Source: Diphasiastrum complanatum
Taxonomy: Eukaryota > Streptophyta > Lycopodiopsida > Lycopodiales > Lycopodiaceae
Assembly (NCBI GenBank): GCA_029204225.1
Contig: MU832146.1
Coordinates: 1 to 64,000, forward strand
Reading direction: 5' to 3'
Length of the DNA stretch: 64,000 nucleotides
Shown: piece by piece, positions 45,313 to 55,999 of the stretch
How the letters are laid out: every line of letters starts with the position of its first letter
Numbering within the stretch: the first letter of the stretch is position 1
Made by a program: the position numbers and the translations under genes
Notes under the pieces: generated by a model
Databases searched by the model: none
Seen by the model: the letters and a program-made list of their open reading frames with translations, nothing else
What the model was told of the DNA's origin: nothing

Positions 45313-46262
45313 ACTCTTCGATATTTCTGTGATGCTACAGATTTAAAGGGGAGACAGGCTAGATGGCTGAGCTGATGCAAATCTTTGACTTTTCTATACG
45401 TTATTGTAAAGGAAGTCAAAATATTCTAGCGGATGCTTTGAGTAAGTTACCGGCTGTTAATCAGTTGAGCTTTACTGCTATAGAACCGAGGCTATTTCAA
45501 TCTCTTCAAGGACTTTATGAGTCTGATCCTTATTTTGGAAAGTATTGGCAACAAGTACTTTCAAGGGTCAATTCAAATTTGCAAGATTCCTTGAATCAAG
45601 GAATGACTGAAACAGATTTTCTAATTCAAAACAGGATTTTGTTTCGTAAGGGAAAGGTGTGTCTACCACAGAATGACACAGTAAGGGCCCAAATCTTGCA
45701 TGAGTATCATGATAGTCCATGCGCAAGACATCTGGGTATACAAATAACACTTGACTTAGTTTGATTGCAATTTTGGTGGCCTAAGATGAAAAGTCAGGTA
45801 GAGGCCTATGTACTTAATTGTGCTAAGTGCCAATTAAATAAAGCTGAGAGGCTAAAAGCTAGTGGCCTATTACATCCTTTAGATATTCCTACCGGAAAGT
45901 GGGAAAGTATATCTATGGATTTTGTGGTCAGACTTCCACGTACACGGAAGGGCCACGATTCGGTTTTCTCAATTTATCCCAATGAAAACTACTGTTAAAG
46001 TTTCAGAACTAGCTCAACTATTTGTTGAGAAGCTTTTTCGACTATACGGGCTGCCTTGCAATATTGTCTGTGATCGTGACCCAAAATTCACTGCAAATTT
46101 TTGGCAAGCAGTATTTGAAAAGTTGGAAACAACTTTAAGTATGAGTTCTACAGATCATCTAGAATCAGATGGTCAAACGGAAAGGACCAATCAGATGATG
46201 GAGGATATGCTTTGAGCATATGTGGGCCATCGACAGTCTGATTGGAAACAATACCTTCCACT
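45313..46262 (+). pseudogene. Ty3/gypsy RNase H end and integrase, truncated
   Basis: RNase H ends with GRQARWLS and LMQIFDFSIRYCKGSQNILA, ADALSKLP. The integrase zinc finger follows (HEYHDSPCARHLG, then NCAKCQLNKA), and the core with its three acids: SISMDFVVRLP, VCDRDPKFTANFWQ and SDGQTERTNQMMED. A stop at 45762 and a frameshift at about 45960 (in the region after KGHDS) break it. It is cut at LPLVEWC (46262), where LTR-like sequence starts; the GPY/F or chromodomain end is missing. Confidence 0.9.
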
Positions 46263-47225
46263 GGTGGAATGGTGTCTTAGATAAAGGTACTAGTGTCCTT
46301 GATTAAGGGCAGGTAGGTGTCTATGCCTTGGATGGAGGTGTGGAACCTAGAAAGGTCTTAGAAAGTCATTGGATGACTATATTTCTAAACCTTGGGCCTC
46401 AACCTTGAACCATATCACTTTATTGATCTTGGACCAGAGTATACAAGCACAACTTGGGCAATGGGTCCAAGTAGGAGGGCACCCTCCTAAAGGGTCCATT
46501 GAGTTTCAAGTTTCACAAGAATAGTAATCAATGAGTCATAAGTTATGGAAGATGTCTGATGACCTTCCATAAGCCTATGAAGGCTCTTGAACTCCTCTAG
46601 GCCTCTCTCTTTCTCATTGGATGTGCATGGAACTCCATAGTGTATTGGAGAGAACTAAATGCCATCTCTATAAGAGGAGTAGGGTGCCCATTGGGAGGGA
46701 GAGAGATCTCTTTTGCTTACCTTGCTTATGCTCTAGTGTGGCTACTATTGTGTAGAGTAATTCTTGTGTGTAGTATGCTAAAGGTTTGGATCTTGCTTAT
46801 GGTATAGGACATAAGTAGGATTTGGATCTTGAGAAAACTATGGATTGTTGTGATATGCTTGTGATCTGTTTATGGTTTGCAAGGGGGTGCTAGATAGGTC
46901 TTGCTTGGAGCTTGGATCTAGTTATGGTTGGGTAGTGAATACTTGAGGCCAGATTGTTATCTTCCTTTGTGTTTAAGAGTAGGGACACAGGTGGAGGAGA
47001 GATCCTTGGAGGCTTGAAGATCCTTACTTGCAGGTGGAGGCATCCTAGCTTGGAGTTGGAGAAGCATCTTGGAGCTTGCAGGTTGCTTAGAGGACATTTG
47101 GAGGCTCTACCTTGGATTTGGAGGACTTTCTCCTTTTTACTTGTTAAACCTTATTTCTTTTATGTATTGGTGTGTCTTAAAAGGCTTTGTTCGGAATGAA
47201 ATATGAATGACCTCTCACGACCACG
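46262..47225 (+). repeat. Probable gypsy 3' LTR (about 960 bp)
   Basis: Shares the TTAGATAAAGGTACTA and ATTAAGGGxAGGTG blocks with 42710-42760. Contains a promoter-like CTCTATAAGAGGAG at 46667. It follows the truncated integrase directly, so a deletion joined the two. Borders approximate. Confidence 0.5.
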
Positions 47226-47232
47226 CATGACG

Positions 47233-48640
47233 TTATCTCCGATTATACATTGTTCGAACTACTCTCCAGTTTGCCTGGGCTTCATCTGCCATGAACCCAC
47301 AAAAGTCCACATTGTCTTGACCAGGACGCTCCAGGACTGTGTTGAGCATGTCCCAAAATAGAATTTGTGCCTTAGTATCCTCTTCCTTCATCTCACATGT
47401 AGCTATGCTCAATAGCTCCTGCACACTTAATCAAAAAAGTCAAGAGCATGTTCACAGGTTTTTCTTCAAATTGGAAATAGTTTTATCCAACATGGTTGGA
47501 AAAGAAAAAATATACCACGAGTCGTAGACATGGCATGCCACTGTTGACCATCCAATTACTCTTCGGTTGTGATCAAATTGAACCCAGACATTCTTGAAAT
47601 CTCCATTGCTTGTTCGTCGCATTCGATTTACTAAATCCACTCCTGAAGCAAGTCCTTTCATTGACATTTTGAAAACAAAGCATTGGTCTTCCAAAGAACC
47701 TCATCCTAGAAATCTAGTACCATGAAAGAAGTCATACATTCAATTGTTCTTTAGGTGTAGAAGACTGTCCAAACCATCTCCTAAAGGCATCACTGTATTA
47801 TTTGTCTTGGAGACCATCCTACGTAATCTGACACATATACACCGTAAATTGGAACTTATTTTTGAGTTCAAAAAAAGAAATGCCAAAACAAATATTTTGT
47901 TTATTAAGGCTGATGTACCTTTTATTCTAGACAAGAGGAATCAACTCATCCAAAAAGTTTCCAAGTTCCAAATCTCCGACAACCTCATTTGGTAGACAAT
48001 CAAGCTTTGTTAGAGTTGATGAGATCAAATCTCTTGCAATCATCATCTGCACTTTTCGTGATCCAACATTCTTGTTAGCCTTTAATGCCCTTTCAACTAA
48101 GAGTCTAGTGTTGTCAATACTACTCTTTGATGTCCCAGGCTGCACATCATGTAAATGGTTTCCAGAGTGTATTATTAACCTAGTGAGTGTCTCATCGTTT
48201 GGCATCACATACTACAAAATGCACGAGCAAGTGTCAACACATCTTGCATGTCATTTGCAGAAGTGACAAGTAATGTTTCCATCAAAATCAGCCACATAGC
48301 CCAATGGGCATTTCTTTAGAGGCCATCTGCAGACAATACTGAGTCTTGCCAGTTCGACGGACCTCCTCTACAGTGGCTCCACTGACAAGACAATCCGAGT
48401 GTGGAGTGCTTTGGTGTCATCATAAAGACAGAATTACAAATCCATCGATTCCAACAATTTAATGTTACCTTTATCAATCCTAACTTCACCGTTATCATCC
48501 CTTTCAATAAAACAAATGTTAACTCCATTGAGGTGTTCCCAGAGTGATAAAGGACCAGATTGATTAAGGTGTTCCTCGAAAGTCTGAACTTAATTTAGGA
48601 ATGACAAAATTTCAACTATGCATCTACTGGCGGGCCACAC
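47233..48640 (-). pseudogene. MULE-like multicopy plant gene remnant
   Basis: Fragments on the minus strand line up with a large repeated gene family known from land plants. 5' to 3': a Cys/His zinc pattern (KKCPLGYVADFDGNITCHFC, about 48330-48270), PNDETLTRLIIHSGNHLHDV and a GTSK...RLLVERALK segment (ORF 48208-47927), RMRRTSNGDFKNVWVQFDHN, VIGWSTVACHVYDSWYIF (ORF 47694-47452), ATCEMKEEDTKAQILFWDML and FCGFMADEAQANWRVVRTMY (ORF 47424-47233). The two Asp-containing blocks (HVYD, FMAD) could be part of a DDE core like that of MULE transposases; this functional reading is inference. Introns or frameshifts separate the blocks; the C-terminus with a SWIM-like zinc site is missing. Confidence 0.5.
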
Positions 48641-48689
48641 ATGAGTAGTAATGGCCAAGGCAGAGCTTCTGTATACTGGAAGTTTAGTC

Positions 48690-48945
48690 AGTCAGAGGCT
48701 AAGGCAGGGCTTGCACTGGCGCAAGCCCTGCCCCGGCCCAGTTTCAGTATTTGTCTTATCCTTTTTATATTATCATTTGCAAAAACGACATCGTTTTTGT
48801 CAGCAGACCACCATTGTCTGATCAATGGAACAAAATTAGCTACACGTATGATCAGAAAACAGTATATAAAAATTAAAAAAAAACAGTGACACTGGGTCTG
48901 GGCCGGGCTTGCACCAGCACAAGCTCTTCTCCGGCCCATCTGACA
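48690..48945. repeat. GC-rich inverted repeat (MITE-like)
   Basis: Arms around GGCTTGCACTGGCGCAAGCC (48708) and GGGCTTGCACCAGCACAAGC (48905) are reverse complements of each other's flanks, with GCCCCGGCCCAG against CTGGGCCGGG. The 140-bp loop is AT-rich and contains a small perfect palindrome, CAAAAACGA.CA.TCGTTTTTG, at 48780. Confidence 0.65.
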
Positions 48946-50285
48946 TTTTTGACTAGAGCTTATGCATAAACTTTGAGACACTCGTCTTCAACGTACTGTT
49001 TAGTTCTACGCTTGTGGCTTGTGCAGTGGCAAGCAATCTTAGCGATGCAAGCATGTTAATGTCGTGTCTCTATTTTTGCAACTCAATAATAATACTGTTT
49101 TCGTACAATCGACAAGTGGATAATTTGAAATATTTCTCCAATATGTTATAATGTGTATAGCTATGTAGTGTGCTTCAAATGAGGCTGGCCATGAGAGTTT
49201 CTAGTTTTTTTCATGAAAATGTGCTTGTTCTTTAAGTTTTTTCACATCTATAGTGATCATTGTTGACATCCCTTCTACTCTTTCATTTCCTGCATAAATT
49301 TTGGTTTTGACATGTAGTATGCTATATCATTTTGTATTATAATATTATAAATGAACTTGATCCCATATTCTATGGATCAACATGGTAGTGTAAAGCCTAA
49401 TAGCCAAAGTCGTTTGCCCATTTATTGTTGTAAAAATTGTGCATGTATTTTTGTTTACGTTTGTCTAGCACAAAATCTTTGAATATCAAAAGAGATCAAC
49501 CCAATACATTTCTAATGACAAAGTGTAGGAAGACACCTCCAAAATCAATGATGACCAAGGAATCTAATTAGAGGTATGCATGAATCAAATATATGAGTTT
49601 AAGGAATAAAGCATGCCAATACGAAATGACGATGCTCTGTTGATGGAAACATGAATTCACATTATCATCAAATTGAATTTTCATGGACAATTCATTACTT
49701 AAACATTGTATTTTTGAATAAAAACATATGAAATTTTAGAAGTACAAGATCGTACATTGATGAATGTGCATGATAGCTTTTGAAACCATTATAAAGACAA
49801 CCCATTATTTGACAATGAGAAATTAATATGCACTATCAGAGAATAAGGATTTGTAAAGCACATTATTTGAGAATGTGTGCTTTTAGGTTATGTTTTCCGT
49901 GGTATAATCAAAGAAAAAATCTCAAACTTGTTAGATTATCAAAATGAGATGATAAATTGTGCACAAAGTGTGACTTTGAAACAAATGCACATTGCTTGAT
50001 TGAAAAGGATAGACATTTTTAGAACATGACTTATTGATTCAATTCATGGAAAAAGTGAACTCCTTATATATCAAAATATGCTTAGCAAGAGAATTTATCA
50101 AAACATCACACACATGCTATGTAAAAAGAAGTATGATGATCTTGATTTTCTTGAAGTGAAATGTCATCATTTTCTTGAAGTGAGATATTATGAATTTCTT
50201 TTCTGACTATGATTATATCTATACATGTTTGTATAAATAAACTCTCTTAAAGAAACTCTTTTTTAAAAGACAGAGAGATATAGAG
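48946..50285. other. Unassigned AT-rich interval
   Basis: No coding or repeat structure recognised. Confidence 0.45.
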
Positions 50286-50289
50286 AAGT

Positions 50290-50830
50290 ATATGCGGAAC
50301 TATAGGCTCCTAATATTGTGATGTTGCCATGGCTAGGTCCATTTTGATGAAACGGGATCAGTTTTGGGAGCCGTGTGGTCCGCAACCTAAAAACAAACTT
50401 GCAAGTGCTAATCCCATGTAGAGTGCGGCCGATATACAGGTCGACGAAGTTGGTTCAAAAAACTACAATAGACAAAGTGGGTGCGAAAGGGTTGTGCAGT
50501 CTAGAAAGAAGTCTTGAATGCTCAATCCGATGATGGTCCTAGGTTTCCTTTCTCATTATGCATGAGTGGGACCAATCGCTATGTAATTCCGGTCTATTTT
50601 GTTAAGAAACAACAAGTGGATTGCATCTGATTATAATCAAGGCTTGTAATATGGGTTATTTTGCGACGTTGTTGTGGTAGGGTCCATTTTGACAAAACGG
50701 GATAATTTTTGGGAGCCATTTATTTAGGTTACTATGTAGTAATCTCGTGCAAAATTGATGTATTGCTACTGAGATACGAGTTGGCGAAGTTAGATTAAAA
50801 AAACTTACACAAAAGCTCACGAATAGGTGC
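50290..50830. repeat. Diverged direct repeat, about 350-bp spacing
   Basis: 50315-50465 and 50665-50815 share GGTCCATTTTGAxxAAACGG, TTTTGGGAGCC, and a CGAxTTGGCGAAGTT-like end, in the same order. Possibly old LTR pieces. Bases 50831-51039 are unassigned. Confidence 0.55.
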
Positions 50831-51039
50831 TAGAAAAGCTCGCTTCAAGCGTGAAAAAGCTCGCCATGAAAAGCTTGCCAAAAGACACCCCCCCTTCCGG
50901 GGGACTAGAGGTCAAAGGGCACTGGACTCTTGGGCAGGACTCTTGGGCAACTCAAATATTTCTTCTGCCCCTGGGAGATCGGAATCATCAAACATGTCCA
51001 TAAAGTGCTGAGTTCCTGGTGATATAGCTTAGGTTTGTG

Positions 51040-51306
51040 GGGGTGAGGCATCTTGATCAACTGTGATTAGAATGGTTGATCCAATGGTAACAAAAGGCCC
51101 TTGTGAGAAATCAGTGGCTAGGGAAGCATCGATGATTGGGAGAACAGGTAATGCAGCGTGAGTGGCAGCGAGAGGTTGTAGCGCAGCTGACGATGGTTGT
51201 TGAGTTCGACGACGAGACGTGGGAGGCGAGTCGGTAATAATTATCTCACTATGTACCCTTCGACGACTCTATGAGCTAGATGTCTGGCGGGAGGACTCAA
51301 CTGGTG
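51040..51306 (-). other. Ser/Thr-rich open stretch after gag
   Basis: Minus-strand frame with a stop but otherwise open, reading SEIIITDSPPTSRRRTQQPS and later DMFDDSDLPGAE. Such linkers occur between Copia integrase and RT, which would mean a large deletion after gag; not certain. Confidence 0.35.
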
Positions 51307-51915
51307 CTACTTCATAGGTGGCATCTCAACATGAAATCCATGGATCTTATTATCAAGGTATGAGGTGGCTAAGGATGACAAAAGAGAACCAGCATCAAAC
51401 TTCTGCTTGGTCTTAGTCTTTATGGCTCTCTTGAGCTCTCCAAAAACCACACAATATGCATTGTGCACCAGCTCCACATCACGTATGAGCTCACCAATAG
51501 AATGCAGTTCATCCCTCATTGTCTTGATTCTGGTCATGTACGTCTGAATGTGCTCTCCTTGCTCCATGCGGGCACTATTCAGTTTTGACTTCAAAAACAT
51601 GATTCTAGATGGATTTGACGTCTCGAACTGCTCCTTTAGCACATCCCATGCCTGTCTGGGTGTAACAACATCACAAATGTGGGTAATGATGTGATCCTTC
51701 ACTAACAAGTTAATGAAGGTCAAAGCTTTTCTCATCTTTTTGTCGAACACTTTGATATCCGCTTCATTTGGCGGCCTTCTCTCATCACCTGTGACGACTT
51801 CCCACACGTCTTTTTTCATCAGTATGTTTTTCATTTTGAATTTCCACACTACATAGTTGGAAATCCCGTCCAATTTGTTACTTTCACTCAAAATGGACTC
51901 TCCCATGTTTGTCAT
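51307..51915 (-). CDS. Copia gag (capsid, UBN2 type), truncated
   Basis: 202 codons from ATG 51915: KLDGISNYVVWKFKMKNILM, VWEVVTGDERRPP, DVVTPRQAWDVLKEQFETSN, MKSxL-type helices and MTRIKTMRDELHSIGELIRD. This is the Retrotran_gag_2/UBN2 domain, with the DxAxxAWDxLxxxF signature. The zinc knuckle and pol are missing; the ORF ends 10 residues after KIHGFHVE. Frame is intact, so the copy may be fairly young. A 1.27-kb leader and PBS lie upstream. Confidence 0.8.
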   Translation of the reverse strand: MTNMGESILSESNKLDGISNYVVWKFKMKNILMKKDVWEVVTGDERRPPNEADIKVFDKKMRKALTFINLLVKDHIITHICDVVTPRQAWDVLKEQFETSNPSRIMFLKSKLNSARMEQGEHIQTYMTRIKTMRDELHSIGELIRDVELVHNAYCVVFGELKRAIKTKTKQKFDAGSLLSSLATSYLDNKIHGFHVEMPPMK

Positions 51916-53185
51916 CGCAAAACTGCTTGAAACTTCTGTTGTAGGCTAAAAGCAGTATGCTGAGGCCAACTGTGATGTCAAAAGTTGAAAATAATGACCT
52001 GCACTTTTTCCCTTACCAGGCCACTCACTGCTTTTCCACCAAATTGAAAGCCAAATCGGCATCGCCTTCCAAAATGCACTTAGTTGTCAACTCCCAACTA
52101 CATGCCCAATGGAATGGTGAAATCACTTTTGGCGCACTCCGAACACTTTCTTTGCTGCAATCACTCTGTTTTGTTGTACCGTACTTGCGAGTACAGTGTG
52201 GGTGCCCTTCGTTTGGAGGTTATAGCCTTTCGTTTGGGTCAAAACGGACAAGGGACCCAAAAATAGGGATTTTCCTTGTTTTTGAATTGTTTCTTCACCT
52301 CGAAGAAACTTCACCTTTCTTGAATTTGGGACCCAACTCAACTTTCACTTTGAATTTTTTTAGTGAAGTTGAAGTTCTATTTGCTTTTCAACCCTCATGG
52401 GTCCACTTCACCCATATCCAATGATGGGTTTCAATCCTGTGGTCCAGATGCAATTAATCCTCTTCGTCGATCGTTGTGGAGATAGATCTTATGGACTTCC
52501 TTACATCGGCACGTTGAACTACACTCCTGAAGTCGCTAAACACTTACAAATGCTACATGCTCCTCGTGGTTCCTCGCGCGTGACTTGTCCACTCTCTCGT
52601 TCTTTCTTTTCTCAATGGGTTGTAGCTATGGCTGCCAACAGAGAATTGATCCTGCACCCTCACACTTCCACGGCCAGCCACGGCCTTCTCAGGTCTGATT
52701 TGCACTGCTAGGGCGCCCTCCTCTGGAACTTCACAACATCCAAAAGGCTTCAGAATGGAGAGAAATCCGCTTTCTTGAGATTTCAAACCCTAGGCTAGAG
52801 TTTTTCTTAGAAAACTACACTTGGCTTCCTATTCCTAGTCTTCTAACAGGCTTATTCTCTTCCTCTGAGATCGCCCTACTGCTGGAAAGCAGATGCTTCA
52901 ATCCGTTTGTCAAACAATGTCCGATTAAATGCACACTGACTGCAAACACCAAGTAGCCTTCCTTTGGAGTTTCACAATTTCATTTGTTGAGGTTCTGATT
53001 CAGTCGACAACTCTTGTCTCTGAATCCCCACACATTCTCAAGCTCACCAAGCTTCTGTGTGCTAAACTCTCTGCATCAGTGCTTCTCCTTACGTCTTCAA
53101 CATGCCATAAACCCCAAACTCTCATAAGACAGTTCTCCCGAAGCTATCTTCAACGACGATGTTGTATTGTGTACACTCCCTGTAC
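51916..53185 (-). other. Leader between PBS and gag of a minus-strand Copia
   Basis: No recognisable coding sequence; small ORFs on both strands are not convincing. Its position between a PBS and a gag start identifies it as a 5' leader, unusually long at about 1.27 kb. Confidence 0.5.
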
Positions 53186-53198
53186 GGCTCTAATACCA
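53186..53198 (-). promoter_or_regulatory. Primer binding site, minus strand
   Basis: Minus strand TGGTATTAGAGCC, upstream of the gag at 51915. The expected LTR lies to its right (53199-53504) and is interrupted by Copia D. Confidence 0.6.
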
Positions 53199-53504
53199 AC
53201 TTTAAATTTGCTTCGAACAGGAACACAGATCATGCTACACAGTAGCACACAAACAGAATACACTCTCCACACCAAGCTCACGTTAGCAACTGTATTTCTC
53301 AAAATGAAATTACACTGTACATATAGTTGTTCACTCAGGCAACCCATGCATAACCCAGGTTGCCGTTGGCGGGATGCGTGTCTCATCGACTTGCCTCGTG
53401 GTGAGGCCAACTGATCCTTATCAAATGATAGGAACCACAGTACATTAGCATAGTGATTCTAGTTTAATTCTAACTGTTTGGGTCAACAATCTTCTCTTGG
53501 TTTG

Positions 53505-54335
53505 TGTGCAAAAAGTACAAAAAGGACCAAGAGTGGATCCTAATCTGATCCACAAGAGGGATTGGTTGTCAAATTACTTGATCTATCAATCTACTTCAGA
53601 TTAAGATCAATCTAGATCAATTCTAGACACAAAATCCTAACAAGAACAATCGTTAATTGAAGGTAAGTTTACTTTTTAGTTTCACACGTGTGAAACACTG
53701 TCTAAGTACGGATTCCAACCTGAAAATCAAGTATACATTGATAGAACCTCAAAACAATCAAAACAAATGTAGACAAATGGAGAGAATCACTCGAAATTGC
53801 TTCCAAAACCAAGATTGGTGTCTCACTATAATTATGGCCAAATGTGGCTCTATATGTACAATAAGTGGGAGCTCATGCTACTGATCATCCCTCTAATCCC
53901 ACATGTGTGAAGGTGCTTTGTCATATGATGATTCATCATGCAAAACTGACACTTGGACAAAACCTTCTATTTGGGCACTTTTGGTCCATTTTCCTTCTAT
54001 ATGGAGATCTACTTGGAAATCTTCTAGAAGTTAAAATTCGTCTACTTCAGCTTATTCCACACGTGTGAGCTGTCCTCTACACATAGGATATGACACCTAA
54101 CCAAAGGATGTGGCTCATGCAATCCATAGATTGATGCCATGTGTCATATGTCTAGAAAACTAGTTCTTAGACATTTTAGCCACTAGAACTTGAATTAAAT
54201 CATATGTACAACATATATGATTATGGTACATGACAAGTACACTAGTTTCACATGTGGAAACAGGCTCCACACATGTGTTTTTATCTATATACAAGATTTC
54301 TGGCCTCTACCAAACTTATTTTTGCATTTTTCACA
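53505..54335 (-). repeat. Copia D 3' LTR (831 bp)
   Basis: Minus strand TGTGAAAAATGC to TGCACA. Contains ACACGTGTG palindromes at 53684 and 54060. Confidence 0.9.
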
Positions 54336-54346
54336 CTCCTCCTCAA
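54336..54346 (-). promoter_or_regulatory. Copia D polypurine tract
   Basis: Minus strand TTGAGGAGGAG directly before the 3' LTR; the same sequence precedes the Copia B 3' LTR. Confidence 0.8.
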
Positions 54347-54475
54347 AAATCTAGCTTGGTAAATCTAGCTTGATGGAAAACATGATGATCTTGAACTTGA
54401 CTCCATGGGCTGAATTGGTCTTTGCTGGTTCAAAAGGTGTGAAGATCAGCCAATGAGCTTGATGTTGATCTGAAA

Positions 54476-55999
54476 TCACCATATCCATGATAGTGCTTCT
54501 TTGATGTTGACATCTTTGATGAGCTTGAGAGCTTTGCACCATCTTAGCACCTCCAAAATTGATTCCTTCCAATTTTCATGTAGACGCTTGACCTTGAGGC
54601 TTGCTACTTCTTCGTGTGCATGCTCCTTTATGAGAAAATAAAGATTTCTTCTTGATTTATTAGGATCACAAAGATGTAACATCATGTTACCACGATCTAG
54701 AGAATTAGACTCATCCAAATTGGCAAGACTATGCATGCTATAATAACAAAGTGTTTCCATCATATCTTCATGCTTGTTTACCATGCTAATCTCAGATCCA
54801 ATGAGGCTAAATACTTCATTATGGAGATAAGTGTCTTTAGAAGATGATTCACTTACTCTCATAAAGAATTTACAATTTGCCTCAATACAAATTTTCAAAC
54901 TATGAGTGAACAAATCACTTTTGCTCTTACATGACTTAAGAGCATACATTTGATGAAATAACCATTTGCTTTCTAATTGATTTAAAATCAATTTCAACAT
55001 TTTCAGAACATCGTCTATGTTCTCAAGAGAGACTTCATACTCAACTAATATGGCTTCACTCCAATTTTGAGATGCAATGATCTCACTAAAGCAAATTGAT
55101 TTATCAAATGACATAAGAGAAGTAAGTATGTGATGTATACCACATGAGATATGCTCCTCTTTCCCTTGAAATGTGAGCCACATGGACTCCACCATATTTC
55201 TTGAGTTTCTTTTTGGAATCACAATTTGAGAAGGTCTCTCCTCCTCAATCCTTGGCACACTTGAACCTTGAGAAGACTCCTTAAGATCCTCTTCATGGTG
55301 CTCCTTTTTGATGGAAATCCGAGACCTCCATGTCTCATAATGATCACAACAAGTATGACCATTCAATATGCACTTCCTATGATTATCAAGATTACTTATG
55401 CTAGAAACATAAGTCCAAAAATCACCACAACTTGGCATGATTTTTCCAATATTGAAATCAAAAGGTATTTCCATCTCAATAAGGCTAACTACTTGCTTAT
55501 GGATATAAGTGTCCACTTTGGATGCTTCACTTATTCTCATAAGAAGTTTACAACTTGCCTTTAAGATTGAAAACTTACAATTTTCATCTTTATGAATGAA
55601 CACATCATTCATGATCTTATTGAAACCAAAAGATCCTGCATTATGAAGACATTTCCATTTTCTTGACTTCATATCTAATGTAAGTTTACAAGAAAAACAT
55701 GCTTTGCTATACTTTAAGGCATCACACTCAACGAGTATTGCCTTAATCCACTTTTGAGATACAAAAATATCTTCAAAGCATAATGGTTCTTCATAAGTTG
55801 ACATGAGAGCATAAATGAAACTATTTTCATTTTGTGATTGCTCCTTATTCTTGATTGATTTCTCTTGGATAATAGCAATAAGTTTGAACTTGTCCAAAGT
55901 TCCAAGCAAACTACTCTCCAAGGACATAAAATAAATCCAAGTTACTTTCATGAAAGTGACATCTATCTTTGCATCTTGAACCAAACAATGCACTTCCAA
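54476..55999 (-). CDS. Copia D 507-codon ORF with duplicated novel module
   Basis: Uninterrupted for 507 codons in AT-rich DNA, so not chance. Residues 85-115 and 300-335 are diverged Copia RT-entry blocks (FIYALMSTYEEPLCFED with KWIKAILVECDAL; ISCGIHHILTSLMSFDK with NWSEAILVEYE). Each is followed by the same kind of sequence: CKLLMRISEASKVDTYIHKQ with VVSLIEMEI and SNLDNHRKCIL (about 165-235), then ANCKFFMRVSESSSKDTYLH with EVFSLIGSEI and ANLDESNSLD (about 375-450). So the ORF is an internal duplication. The single copy in Copia B (10430-10700) aligns to both. No YVDD, RNase H or zinc motif. The protein could be a structural or regulatory product, or derived from an RT gene beyond recognition; function unknown. 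Confidence 0.7.
   Translation of the reverse strand: MEVHCLVQDAKIDVTFMKVTWIYFMSLESSLLGTLDKFKLIAIIQEKSIKNKEQSQNENSFIYALMSTYEEPLCFEDIFVSQKWIKAILVECDALKYSKACFSCKLTLDMKSRKWKCLHNAGSFGFNKIMNDVFIHKDENCKFSILKASCKLLMRISEASKVDTYIHKQVVSLIEMEIPFDFNIGKIMPSCGDFWTYVSSISNLDNHRKCILNGHTCCDHYETWRSRISIKKEHHEEDLKESSQGSSVPRIEEERPSQIVIPKRNSRNMVESMWLTFQGKEEHISCGIHHILTSLMSFDKSICFSEIIASQNWSEAILVEYEVSLENIDDVLKMLKLILNQLESKWLFHQMYALKSCKSKSDLFTHSLKICIEANCKFFMRVSESSSKDTYLHNEVFSLIGSEISMVNKHEDMMETLCYYSMHSLANLDESNSLDRGNMMLHLCDPNKSRRNLYFLIKEHAHEEVASLKVKRLHENWKESILEVLRWCKALKLIKDVNIKEALSWIW

Noticed and set aside
48641-48981. Opposing Ala-rich ORFs on both strands
   Set aside because: Explained by the GC-rich inverted repeat.
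53150-53410. ORFs around the 53.2-kb PBS
   Set aside because: Cover PBS and LTR sequence; no domain; shadows.
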